Shown here in pieces: positions 26,071 through 34,453 of a DNA stretch of 64,000 nt. The stretch's first letter is position 1. Each line of letters starts with the position of its first letter. Location of the stretch: contig JBMNES010000001.1 of NCBI GenBank assembly GCA_050948905.1, forward strand, positions 682,001-746,000, written 5' to 3'. A model generated the notes under the pieces. That model had not been told where the DNA came from, ran no database searches, and saw nothing but the letters and a program-made list of their open reading frames with translations. Position numbers and translations under genes: made by a program. The stretch comes from DTKD01 sp050948905. Lineage in GTDB: Bacteria; Armatimonadota; UBA5829.

Positions 26071-27924
26071 TTAGAAGCTCACGCCGAACTGAGCGACTGC
26101 AACGCCGCCCCTGTAGTCCGGACCGTAAAGGATGCTGTCGTTTCCGCCGTCCCACTTCACGAACTGATAGCCGAGTCTGAGACCAGCATTGTCCGAGAAC
26201 TGATGGGCCCAACCGAGGTTGATGTAGCTCTCGGTTCCGTTGTCGATACCAGGAGCATCCGGGTTGTAGCGGATCCACTCATAACCAAGCACGAGGGAGT
26301 TAGCTGCGGACATACCCCACTGCACACCAGCCTCAGCCTTGGTGATCTTGTCGTTTCGGAACCCGAAATCGCTGGCGCCAGAAACGTCGTCGATCATCTT
26401 AAGGAACTCACCGTTGAGGGCGACTTTCAGCTTCCGAGCGATCGGAAGAGAAATGTCCACATACGGACCCTTGACGTCGGTCGGGTTGGTCCAGCGGCCG
26501 ATCTTGTCCCACGCGCCAGCGGCAGCGAAGTTCCTGCCGATGTGCTTGTAACCAGCGCCAACGCCGAGTTTGCCGAACGAACCGGTCAACTTGGTGTCCC
26601 AAGCCTGGTTGTCTTTGGTAAGGTCTTTAACACCAGCAACCTGGTCATTTGCCAGGGTGTCGCTCTTGGTCCAGCTTCCGACAAATCCGAAGTTGCCGAA
26701 CGGAACGTTGAGGTCAGCGCCGTAGACTCGAGCCTGGTCGTAGTCCTCCAGGTCACCCCACAGGTCCTTAGACCAAGCCTGGTAATAGGTAAGTCCAAGG
26801 ATGCCCTTCCACGGTGTACCGAAAGTGGCGCGAACGCCAGCGCTCTGGGTGATCTCAGCGTCGAGTCCACCGACCGCCTCACCACCAAGGTCGTGAGTGT
26901 TCATCGCGCCGATCTGTCCGGAAAGACCGTTGAAGAGATAATAATTCTCGTCGTTCTTCGCTGCGAAGAGGGTAAGGTCTACGCCACCGAAGTTGTAGGC
27001 GAGCTTGATACCGTCGACAGGATAGTTGCCATCGTCGGTCTTCAAGATGCTGGTGTAAGTATCGACATCAACCTTCTTGAGGGTGTAAGGAGTCCACTGG
27101 ATCGGGAATCGACCAACAGTGAGAGCGCCCTTGCTCAAGCCGGTATTGATGTAGAGATAGTACGGGAAGAACGAGTCTCCCGGTGCCGTATCGCGCATTC
27201 CGTCAACGTAGGAATCCACATAGCCGAGATAGTTGAGGTAGTCACCATAGTTGATGGTGGCAACCGCAGTCGTCGACTTGCTGACTCGGCCGGTAACGTT
27301 CAGGTCGAAGTCCTTGATGACTCCGATGTTTCGGATCAGCGTATTGTCGTTGCCAACGCCCAGCACTCTCTGGTCCTGGTCGATAGCGACGCCGGTCTTA
27401 GAAGAGGTCGCGATTGCGAAGACGTTAACGTCTCCGGTGAAGCGAACTCTGTTCTGCTCGGCTTCGAGAGCATCGACGCGAGCGCACAGCGCCGCAACGT
27501 CTCTCTTCAGAGCATCAACATCAACGCCCAGCGCGGCGAGCTCATCGCGGAACTCGTCGACGAGTTTCTTGATGGCATCAACGTCGGCCTTGGTGGCGAG
27601 GTTGCTGAGGTCCTGAGCCTCGGTGGTCTTGATTCCGGCGATAGCCTGCTGAAGTTCAGGCTTGGTGACGTAGTTGCTGAGATCAGCCTCGCTGATAAGA
27701 GGCAGAAGTCTCGCGATAGCCGTAGCGAACTCGTAGCGGCTCATCGCACGTCGTCCACCGAAAGTACCATCGGGATAGCCAATGACGATCCCGTCTTTCT
27801 GCAGTTGGTTAACTGCGTCGTATGCCCAGTGATCGGTGGGCACGTCGTTGAAAGGACCCTGCGCGAAAGCCGGAGCTGCGAGCAGAGCGAAAACAACGAT
27901 CAACAGATATGCTGTCTTTCTCAT
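26071..27924 (-). CDS. SLH-domain outer-membrane porin
   Basis: The 617-residue product has a signal peptide cleaved after APAFA. One S-layer-homology domain follows (about residues 24-75: FNDVPTDHWAYDAVNQLQKDG, then GYPDGTFGGRRAMSRYEFA), which normally binds the pyruvylated cell-wall polymer or peptidoglycan. Next are a coiled-coil stalk (about 85-150: LQQAIAG...LEAEQNRV) and a beta-rich barrel of about 450 residues ending in phenylalanine (VAQFGVSF), the outer-membrane signature. This plan is shared by cyanobacterial and Deinococcus-type SLH porins that tether the outer membrane. The first ATG (27930) directly abuts AGGAGG; the second (27924) sits 6 nt from it, so I use the second. A consensus promoter, a 220-nt leader and a strong terminator suggest a highly expressed single gene. 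Confidence 0.93.
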   Translation of the reverse strand: MRKTAYLLIVVFALLAAPAFAQGPFNDVPTDHWAYDAVNQLQKDGIVIGYPDGTFGGRRAMSRYEFATAIARLLPLISEADLSNYVTKPELQQAIAGIKTTEAQDLSNLATKADVDAIKKLVDEFRDELAALGVDVDALKRDVAALCARVDALEAEQNRVRFTGDVNVFAIATSSKTGVAIDQDQRVLGVGNDNTLIRNIGVIKDFDLNVTGRVSKSTTAVATINYGDYLNYLGYVDSYVDGMRDTAPGDSFFPYYLYINTGLSKGALTVGRFPIQWTPYTLKKVDVDTYTSILKTDDGNYPVDGIKLAYNFGGVDLTLFAAKNDENYYLFNGLSGQIGAMNTHDLGGEAVGGLDAEITQSAGVRATFGTPWKGILGLTYYQAWSKDLWGDLEDYDQARVYGADLNVPFGNFGFVGSWTKSDTLANDQVAGVKDLTKDNQAWDTKLTGSFGKLGVGAGYKHIGRNFAAAGAWDKIGRWTNPTDVKGPYVDISLPIARKLKVALNGEFLKMIDDVSGASDFGFRNDKITKAEAGVQWGMSAANSLVLGYEWIRYNPDAPGIDNGTESYINLGWAHQFSDNAGLRLGYQFVKWDGGNDSILYGPDYRGGVAVAQFGVSF

Positions 27925-28141
27925 GTTCATCCTCCTTGAATGTTAGGAAACCGACAGGAGGATATCTGCACACACCAGGTCTATACGATCAGTCACCTTG
28001 TTACCTGAACCTTCGACCCTCGTGTTAAGCAGTTATCTACCTGCCTATGCCATCACGGAGCAGCACTCACGAGCGTTCTCAAGGATGCACCTCCTTTCTT
28101 GCCCGCGCCGCCATCAGTGTGATAGCCTGCTTAGTCACGGA
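27925..28141 (-). promoter_or_regulatory. Long leader of the SLH porin mRNA with an internal strong ribosome site
   Basis: About 215 nt separate the likely transcription start from the porin ATG. The leader contains AAAGGAGGTG (about 28088-28097, minus strand), which matches the 16S tail fully. It is followed 5-7 nt later by a TTG that opens a nine-codon frame (28082-28053) ending in TGA. The porin's own AGGAGG lies at the 3' end. The leader could be a leader-peptide or stand-by region; this is inference. Confidence 0.4.
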
Positions 28142-28170
28142 AGTTTAGCACAGCCGTAATCCCGTGTCAA
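28142..28170 (-). promoter_or_regulatory. Consensus sigma-70 promoter of the SLH porin gene
   Basis: The minus strand reads TTGACA, 17 nt, TAAACT. The -35 box is perfect and the spacing ideal. The stretch from here to 28421 has no gene and no repeat that I recognise. Confidence 0.75.
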
Positions 28171-28421
28171 TACCCACAGACGGATAATTCCAGGTATTAT
28201 TACCAGCCGAGCTATATTATTCTGATTATCGGCAATTAAAATCACTTCAACAGAACCCCCGGCCGGCAATTGTAGCCTGCAGCCATGCTCTACTTAATCA
28301 ATAAAGTTCCCTCGCATGGGGCGCGGCTAAACGCCTGTATGGGGCAAACAGTGCAATTATTATGAGTAATTCGACAAGAGGTGGGCCGATATTCACGGAT
28401 TAGGCTCTAACAGCAAGCCTG

Positions 28422-28862
28422 CTACTTAGCTTTGTCGCCAACCATGCAAGCAAAATACCGTTCGGCTAGTATCACCGCGACGTAGTCGTCATAAGCCTCA
28501 GGAGGGGTTTGCAGGGAAACAGGGATGAATTTTCGCAAGCCGCGAGGCGGATTTTGTTGAAAATATTTTTTGCGCGCCTCGACAGTGGAGAGCTTTTCGT
28601 CGATTATTCTAACCTCAAGGCCGCATTGTTCGGCTAATTTGGAGATATTATCAGAGGTAGTGCCGTCTCCGAGGAGTATTTTGTCGACGCTATAACGTGA
28701 GCAAAGCGAAGAAATTATCTCCGAGATACAACCGGTCTCAACGACTTCGCGATGAAGAACCTGCGGCGCATTTGCGTATGCTACAACGGCAACGCCACAC
28801 TTGCATCTCCCCGGATCAATGGCCAAAACAATCTGCCCGCCCGGTTCACGATGACTGCCCAC
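28422..28862 (-). CDS. RuvX/YqgF-like RNase H-fold nuclease
   Basis: The 146-residue product resembles the YqgF/RuvX family of putative Holliday-junction resolvases and 16S pre-rRNA nucleases. Family landmarks are VLAIDPGRCKCGVAV (first acidic residue), KILLGDGTTSDN, VRIIDEKLSTVEAR and the C-terminal PPEAYDDYVAVILAERYF. The acidic residues expected in the active site (Asp in AIDPG, Glu in DEKLST, Asp in YDDYVA) are all present. It starts at a GTG with AAGGAG upstream. It is the last gene of the lpt operon and follows the DUF3084 gene by 15 nt. The DUF3084-resolvase pairing also occurs in cyanobacteria, as far as I recall, so the link is probably old. Confidence 0.8.
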   Translation of the reverse strand: MGSHREPGGQIVLAIDPGRCKCGVAVVAYANAPQVLHREVVETGCISEIISSLCSRYSVDKILLGDGTTSDNISKLAEQCGLEVRIIDEKLSTVEARKKYFQQNPPRGLRKFIPVSLQTPPEAYDDYVAVILAERYFACMVGDKAK

Positions 28863-28877
28863 AGTCCTCTCCTTATG

Positions 28878-30275
28878 CTATTCGGCCTTCTCGATTCGGA
28901 TTTCGACGTTGCTCAAATTGAGAGTGTCTGCCGGCCGAATATCCTCGGCCGCATATACCGTGACTCTCGCCTCGCCTTTACCCTGCCTTATTCGACCAGC
29001 GACCGTAAGCAGTTCTTCCATCTGAGCCAGACGATCCTCGCCCAGAAAACTGCGCGGGTCCTGACCATACACCGGCACAACCCCAGCCGATGCCGCCGTC
29101 TTAGCGACATCCTTTTGCATAAAATCGCTCAGTTCAAGCAACACTTTGCCCTCAGGCTCTTTTCCATTAAGGACAACCGAGGCGATCTTATCCCCGGACT
29201 TGTAGACCTCGCGGTTATGGTAGATCCTCATCTCAACCGGCACCTGGGCGTCTTCGAGGGTGTTCATAGCGCACACAACCTGAACCAGCGCGTCAGAGCC
29301 AGTCGACGCGATGCGCCTGATTGCGATGTCGATGCACTCGGATTCGTTATCTATAGGCTCTCTTTTGTCGGGGTCAGGCCAGTAAATCAGGGTAACAGCC
29401 CTACCATTTGGGGCGACTCTGGCGCCTCGCGATTGCGCCTTGCCGCTGGCCCGATCAAGCAGGGATTGAATGTCGCCTCTGAGCGCGAACATCGTTTGAT
29501 CCGATTTTATGATGCCGCGAGTCAACTCGTCTCCGCGCCTGAAAGCTATCTCCCCTACCCTTAACCTCACAGCCATAAGAGTGCCGATATCGCCAAGCGT
29601 AGCCCCAACCTCCGCATCAGCCAGCTTCGCCGTGGTTACTCTCAATTTCTCCTCAGTGGCCTCCAAACGCGCCTCAGTATTCATCAACTGCTGCTGAGCT
29701 TCAGTGAGCTTCGATTGCGCAAGCCTCAGCTCCTGATTGGCGTTGTCCAGTTGGATCAACATAAGTTTCAGCTCATCTTTGCGCTGTGCGAGCTCAGTTT
29801 CGGCTATATCTTTTTTTCGGCGCAGTTCGCTGAGTTCTTTTTGGCGAACGGTGATCTCACGGCGAAGGTTGTCGACCTTCGTTGTTGCCTGGTCGCGTTC
29901 CTTTTTTGCGAGCGCGACCTCCTTGCGAGCGGAGCCAAGCTCGGACTTCTGTTTAGCTACCTGATCTTTCAGCTCCTCGCTGCGCCTGGCGAGACGATTG
30001 TTCTCTTTTGCAAGCAGCCGGCCCTTTTTCAATATCTGACCGTATTGAAAAAACCCCTTGCGGAACTCGCTGTTTGCCGATAGAGCCGCACCGAGCACCA
30101 GTGCGGAAATAATCATACCTGTTATGGTAGTCACGACGATCGCGGTGTAGCGCGGTCGCAATCCAAACAGCATCAACCGCTTCTTGCCCATCCTCCGGCC
30201 AAGTATATCGCCGAAATAGGCAATGAATCCCGAAACCAATATCAGAGCTACTACAAATAACGTCGTATATGCCAT
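28878..30275 (-). CDS. DUF3084 membrane protein with long coiled coil
   Basis: The 465-residue product has two N-terminal membrane segments (residues about 3-20 and 45-68) separated by a conserved cytoplasmic loop, ILGRRMGKKRLMLFGLRP, which is typical of DUF3084. A long coiled coil follows (about 75-215) rich in K/E/R/L heptads (LRREITVRQKELSELRRKKD). The C-terminal 250 residues are mixed alpha/beta, with repeats of VRLRVGEIAFRRGDEL-like strands. Its function is not established; the topology suggests an envelope scaffold projecting into the periplasm. It lies 6 nt downstream of lptF/G and upstream of the ruvX-like gene in the same operon, which points to envelope assembly. Confidence 0.85.
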   Translation of the reverse strand: MAYTTLFVVALILVSGFIAYFGDILGRRMGKKRLMLFGLRPRYTAIVVTTITGMIISALVLGAALSANSEFRKGFFQYGQILKKGRLLAKENNRLARRSEELKDQVAKQKSELGSARKEVALAKKERDQATTKVDNLRREITVRQKELSELRRKKDIAETELAQRKDELKLMLIQLDNANQELRLAQSKLTEAQQQLMNTEARLEATEEKLRVTTAKLADAEVGATLGDIGTLMAVRLRVGEIAFRRGDELTRGIIKSDQTMFALRGDIQSLLDRASGKAQSRGARVAPNGRAVTLIYWPDPDKREPIDNESECIDIAIRRIASTGSDALVQVVCAMNTLEDAQVPVEMRIYHNREVYKSGDKIASVVLNGKEPEGKVLLELSDFMQKDVAKTAASAGVVPVYGQDPRSFLGEDRLAQMEELLTVAGRIRQGKGEARVTVYAAEDIRPADTLNLSNVEIRIEKAE

Positions 30276-30281
30276 ATCAAG

Positions 30282-31403
30282 TTATTTTGCCGCACGCGCC
30301 AGCAGAACTGTCGCAGCCGCTATTCCCAACGCCAACGGTGCAAACGCGCCCACCGCAGGCCAAACCGTCCCCTGCACCGCCAGCGACCAGGTATATCTTC
30401 CCAATATCCAGTACAAGAAGATGATGAGTATGCTCATACCCATACCCACAGACGAAGAGCTCCTGTGAGGTCGGATACCGAGCGGCGCAGCCAACAACGC
30501 AAAGACAAGGCTCGTCAGCGGGACAGCAATTTTGTTCCACATCTCAACGTCCAGCTGCCTTATTTTATCCAACGGACGATCAGGATATTCCTTCAAATTC
30601 CGCACCATCGAGTTAAGCTGAGTAAAACTCATCTGCTCCGGCTTAAGATTTTGATACATCGCCAGCTCGCCGGGTGTCTTTCTGATCTCGATTTCCCTGG
30701 TCTGAGTATCATCAAAGGTAGTAGTCGACATCGTCCTCGGATCTCGCGGGTCGATCAATTGCATATATCCGCTGTAGAGTTTCCACCGATAACGTTTGGA
30801 AGGGTCATTGATCCCAGCCCACTGTGCGCGGTCGGCGTATATAATAAGCATCGGTCGATTTCGATAAAACTGTATAATCGATACGTTGTTGAGTATACCC
30901 CGATCTTTGTTCATCCCGCCCTGTACAATGATTCTGGAATTGGTGGCTGGGTCTTCCAGGGTGAATGGGGTGTCGCTGATTGCGGCGTGCTTCATAATCG
31001 ACGACTGTATCTCCAGCGTTCGCTTGCCCGCCGCCGGGGCCACAAGTTCGTTCAAAAGCAGGGAGATGCCGCTGACCACCACCCCGAATATTAATATAGG
31101 AACAGCCAATCTGTAAAAGCTAACCCCACCTGCAAAAAGGGCCACAACCTCGCTATCTCCAGATAGCCTGCCGACACCTATCAACACGGCCAGCAGCGTC
31201 GACATCGGTAGAGTCCAGAAGACGATCGACGGCATAGAGTAGACCACTATCTCAAGAGCCGTGAGAACCGGCATTCCGTTCATCAACCATTCAGTCAGCT
31301 TCAGAAGCACCGACCCGGCGAAAAACACCGACGAAAACGCCGCCACGCCAAATATGAACGGCCCTATAAGTTCGCGAAATACCTGTTTGTCGACCAGCTT
31401 CAT
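30282..31403 (-). CDS. LPS-export permease of the LptF/LptG (YjgP/YjgQ) family
   Basis: The 373-residue inner-membrane protein has three hydrophobic helices in the first 115 residues, a periplasmic beta-jellyroll-like domain of about 150 residues (SSIMKHAAISDTPFTLEDPA through TREIEIRK), and three C-terminal helices (NKIAVPLTSLVFALLAAPLGI). This is the LptF/LptG plan, in which the permease with LptB2 extracts LPS from the inner membrane and hands it to LptC and LptA. Only one such gene is present in the operon. Either it works as a homodimer or the partner lies elsewhere. It starts 7 nt after lptB with a GAGGCG ribosome site. Confidence 0.92.
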   Translation of the reverse strand: MKLVDKQVFRELIGPFIFGVAAFSSVFFAGSVLLKLTEWLMNGMPVLTALEIVVYSMPSIVFWTLPMSTLLAVLIGVGRLSGDSEVVALFAGGVSFYRLAVPILIFGVVVSGISLLLNELVAPAAGKRTLEIQSSIMKHAAISDTPFTLEDPATNSRIIVQGGMNKDRGILNNVSIIQFYRNRPMLIIYADRAQWAGINDPSKRYRWKLYSGYMQLIDPRDPRTMSTTTFDDTQTREIEIRKTPGELAMYQNLKPEQMSFTQLNSMVRNLKEYPDRPLDKIRQLDVEMWNKIAVPLTSLVFALLAAPLGIRPHRSSSSVGMGMSILIIFLYWILGRYTWSLAVQGTVWPAVGAFAPLALGIAAATVLLARAAK

Positions 31404-31410
31404 GTGCGCC

Positions 31411-32130
31411 TCACATCTCGAACCTGTCGCCCAGATAGAACTTGCGCGCTATAGGGTCGTTTGGCAAAGCTGATGACTCGCCGGAAGTCTTGATCTCGCC
31501 TTCGGACATAATATAGGCCCGGTCGGTAATTGCGAGCGTCTCGCGGACGTTGTGGTCGGTGATTACTATGCCGATACCCTTGTCTTTGAGCCGCCTGACG
31601 AGGTCCTGGATGTCGCCGATCGCTATTGGGTCAACGCCTGTGAAAGGCTCATCAAGGAGTATAAACTTGGGGTTAGTGGCCAGTGAGCGGGCTATTTCTA
31701 CCCTGCGCCGTTCACCGCCTGATAGCACCTGGCCCTTCTGGTCGCGCAGCCTGGTGAGATTAAACTCTTCAAGCAGCGCATCTGTGCGTGCATTGCGCTC
31801 CTTGCGGCTGATTCCGTTCATCTCCTGCACAAGCAGCAAGTTTTCAGCCACCGTGAGCCTGCGGAAAATCGAGGGCTCCTGCGCAAGGTAGCCAAGTCCG
31901 AGCCTGGCACGCTGATACATTGGTTTGGAGGTAATTTCCGAGCTTTCCAGCAGCACCTTGCCGTCGTCTGGTCGAACAAGCCCTACCATCATATAGAATG
32001 TAGTGGTTTTGCCGGCGCCATTCGGGCCGAGCAGACCGACTATTTCGCCGGTGTCGATACCCAGGCTGACGTCGTTTACAACACGACGGCCCTTATATGT
32101 CTTGACCAGGTTTTTGACTTCAAGCTTCAT
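31411..32130 (-). CDS. lptB: LPS-export ABC ATPase LptB
   Basis: The 239-residue cytoplasmic ATPase powers LPS extraction. It has Walker A GPNGAGKTTT at 35-44, the Q-loop GYLAQEPSIFRRLTVAENLLL (the LptB hallmark), signature LSGGERRRVEIARSL, Walker B FILLDEPFTGVDPIAIGDIQ and switch VITDHNVRETL. Length and motifs are those of LptB. It sits between lptA (58-nt gap) and the permease gene (7-nt gap), consistent with the known LptB2FG complex. Confidence 0.97.
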   Translation of the reverse strand: MKLEVKNLVKTYKGRRVVNDVSLGIDTGEIVGLLGPNGAGKTTTFYMMVGLVRPDDGKVLLESSEITSKPMYQRARLGLGYLAQEPSIFRRLTVAENLLLVQEMNGISRKERNARTDALLEEFNLTRLRDQKGQVLSGGERRRVEIARSLATNPKFILLDEPFTGVDPIAIGDIQDLVRRLKDKGIGIVITDHNVRETLAITDRAYIMSEGEIKTSGESSALPNDPIARKFYLGDRFEM

Positions 32131-32188
32131 TGTAGATATATATGATTCACCAAAAAGCGTTCGCCGCGGATGGGTGCAACTCTTATTT

Positions 32189-32773
32189 TTACTGCGATTC
32201 TTTCTCTTTCGGGACCGCCGTGATCGTGCTTAGACCGTTAGTGCTTTCCACGCTAAATCGGATCTGATTTTTATCCAGATTTGGCGCGGTATGGATCACT
32301 GCTTTGTCCCCGGCCATAACCGCAGGCTCGGCGAAGATGGTGGGGTTATCGTATGTGATCTTAACATTTCCGGAGAGATTGATTACCTGAGCAGCACCGT
32401 CAAAGGTCGCCGAATCCGCAGTCGCGATCGTTTTAGTCGGAACACCATTGTCGTCAATGACACAGTAGTTCATTTTGACTGGCCCGGTCAGCTCGGCGCT
32501 TTGTATGATCATTCCGGACTTGTTTTTCGCATTTTGTTGGCCGACAGTCAAGTCGATTTTGGATGCGTCGACTTCGAGTGTGGTCTTGTTGGCCTCATCT
32601 TTTGTATACAGCCTGGCGTTTCCGGAGGCTATAAACTTGTTTTCGCTGCCCGATATGGTCCTGGCTTCAAGACGGAGCGCCCCGTCTTTGGATTGGACTT
32701 TTGAGGCAGCCGGCGCGGCAAACGCCTGAGTCACCAGGCAAAAAACAGCAAATACAACCAGCAGAGTTCTCAT
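32189..32773 (-). CDS. lptA: LptA/OstA-like periplasmic LPS-transport protein
   Basis: The 194-residue product has a signal peptide ending VTQAFA and a body of repeated short strands with the OstA pattern (GALRLEARTISGSENKFIASGNARLY, then INLSGNVKITYDNPTIFAEPAVM). LptA monomers stack into the periplasmic bridge that carries LPS from LptC to the outer membrane. Its ATG immediately follows the lptC stop codon, with a GGAG ribosome site inside the end of lptC. The length is close to typical LptA. Confidence 0.85.
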   Translation of the reverse strand: MRTLLVVFAVFCLVTQAFAAPAASKVQSKDGALRLEARTISGSENKFIASGNARLYTKDEANKTTLEVDASKIDLTVGQQNAKNKSGMIIQSAELTGPVKMNYCVIDDNGVPTKTIATADSATFDGAAQVINLSGNVKITYDNPTIFAEPAVMAGDKAVIHTAPNLDKNQIRFSVESTNGLSTITAVPKEKESQ

Positions 32774-33409
32774 TTACTTCTCCAATCCTTCGCCAGAGCT
32801 TAACAGTGTATAGTTTCGCATATTGGTATCGGCCACAAACGCCGCGGCCTCCGCGGTTCCGTTGGTTGAGATAACCTTCACGCCGCCATTACCGATTATT
32901 TTACGGGTATTTGCGTTCCATTTGATCCAGCCTGCTTTAACGGTGGTGTCCCTTTCAACCGATTTGAGTGTAACTCCGCCGGAGGCAATCACCGTTCTTT
33001 TAGCTGTGTCCACCGTTGCCTTTGCGGCGCTGAGGCTGGCAGCCAGCTTGCCATTTTCATACAGCTTTGCAGAAAAGTCAAGAAGATTGCCCGCCTGGGT
33101 TACTTCGTTGAAATCCGCCGATTTTGCTGATGCGGTCATCTGAGACCCGCCCTTTTCAACCCAGCTTAGCGTTACCCCGCTCTGGGTTATTTCGAGCTTG
33201 GGGCCCTCAGATTTTGCTTCAGCAGGCTTTTCAGGCTCGGCCGCAGGCTTGCTTTTTGTCGGCGGCCTGGTATTTTGGTCGACAAGCAACGGCGCGGGTT
33301 TGTCCATAACCTTGACGCGCTTAGGCTTCGCGCATCCCTGTATAAAGATCAGCACGCAACAGCTCGCCAGCAACAAGAGTCGAAATCTGGAATTAACGAT
33401 GGATCGCAT
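32774..33409 (-). CDS. lptC: LptC-like lipoprotein of the LPS-transport bridge
   Basis: The 211-residue product has a type II signal sequence with lipobox FIQGCAK (cysteine near residue 26), a Pro/Lys/Glu-rich linker of about 40 residues, and a beta-strand domain of the LptC/OstA type (SGVTLSWVEKGGSQMTASAKSADFNEVTQAGNLLDFSAKLY, then TVIASGGVTLKS). Enterobacterial LptC is anchored by a transmembrane helix; a lipoprotein form is seen in other diderms. It is the first gene of the lptC-lptA-lptB-lptFG-DUF3084-ruvX-like series. The gene order makes the assignment stronger than the sequence alone. Confidence 0.8.
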   Translation of the reverse strand: MRSIVNSRFRLLLLASCCVLIFIQGCAKPKRVKVMDKPAPLLVDQNTRPPTKSKPAAEPEKPAEAKSEGPKLEITQSGVTLSWVEKGGSQMTASAKSADFNEVTQAGNLLDFSAKLYENGKLAASLSAAKATVDTAKRTVIASGGVTLKSVERDTTVKAGWIKWNANTRKIIGNGGVKVISTNGTAEAAAFVADTNMRNYTLLSSGEGLEK

Positions 33410-33468
33410 ACCAACTTTCTTGACGGTAGTTATGAAGAAAAGTCGCCATCAACAGTGCGGTTAGACAA

Positions 33469-33497
33469 AGTTTATCATAAGCTGATACAACAAACAA
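33469..33497 (-). promoter_or_regulatory. Possible promoter of the lpt operon
   Basis: The minus strand reads TTGTTT, 17 nt, TAAACT about 60 nt upstream of lptC. The -10 box is identical to that of the SLH porin promoter. Confidence 0.4.
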
Positions 33498-34453
33498 TAC
33501 GGCACAGGCTCACTTTTAATGCCTGCAATTTCGCACGGGAGCCGTGGAGGGGATAAACGCGAAAGCGCGAAAGGGGCGAAAACCAGAAAATGCCAATGAA
33601 CTTTCAGTCGGACTTCGAACATCTGACTTCGGACATCGAAAAAAGCAGATTTCTCACTGCGTTCGAAATGACAGGGGTGGGTGATCGAAATGATAAGAGA
33701 AGGGAAAACGCGAAAGTGCGAAAGGAGCGAAAACCAGAAAAATGCCAATGAACTTTCAGTCGGACTTCGAACATCTGACTTCGGACATCGAAAAAAGCAG
33801 ATTTCTCACTGCGTTCGAAATGACAGGGGTGGGTGATCGAAATGATAAGAGAAGGGAAAACGCGAAAGTGCGAAAGGAGCGAAAACCAGAAAAATGCCAA
33901 TGAACTTTCAGCCGGACTTCGAACATCTGACTTCGGACATCGAAAAAAGCAGATTTCTCACTGCGTTCGAAATGACAGGGAATGGTGTTCGGAATGACAG
34001 GGAAGGGCGCTCGGAATGACAGGGAAAGGTGTTCGAAATAACAGGGAAGGGCGCTCGGAATGACAAAGGCCACTGGCAACCGATAACCGACAGCCGACAA
34101 CCGACAACCGCGCACGGGAGCCGTGGAAGGGATAAACGCGAAAGCGCGAAAGGGGGCGAAAACCAGAAAATGCCAATGAACTCTCAGTCGGACTTCGATC
34201 GAACATCTGACTTCGGACATCGAAAAAAGCAGATTTCTCACTGCGTTCGAAATGACAAAGATGACGTAGCCGTGCGTCCATCCGAGCCAATTTCGGGCTG
34301 CGTGGCGGCGATTCGGAGATCACCGCAAATGGGTTCTGAGGTGGCAATTCGGAGATTGCCACCTATCTATGATAACCGATAACCGATAACAAATCAATTT
34401 AATGGAAGGTGTATTAGTTTCCACACTTGAATCTGTAATTGAGGAGAACAGAT
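33498..34453. repeat. Tandem and mosaic repeat region upstream of the lpt operon
   Basis: No gene is seen here. A unit of about 152 bp is present in near-identical tandem copies starting near 33558, 33710 and 33862 (the third incomplete), with another partial copy at about 34136-34257. Each unit joins a 'cgcgaaag..gcgaaa' segment, a 'cggacttcgaacatctgac' segment and the 'aaaagcagatttctc...cgaaatgac' element. Short 'ccgataaccgacagccgac' repeats lie near 34078-34110. Hairpins of the GGTGGCGA type are at 34304-34325 and 34340-34363. Confidence 0.85.

Noticed and set aside
26053..27939. 628-residue ORF opposite the SLH porin
   Set aside because: It is an antisense shadow covering exactly the porin gene. 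The porin has the signal peptide, SLH domain, promoter and terminator.
33461..34362. ORFs translating to HFERSEKSAF-like strings (also near 35517, 38741, 62303 and 63796)
   Set aside because: They are translations of dispersed non-coding repeats. Near-identical copies recur without gene context or ribosome sites.
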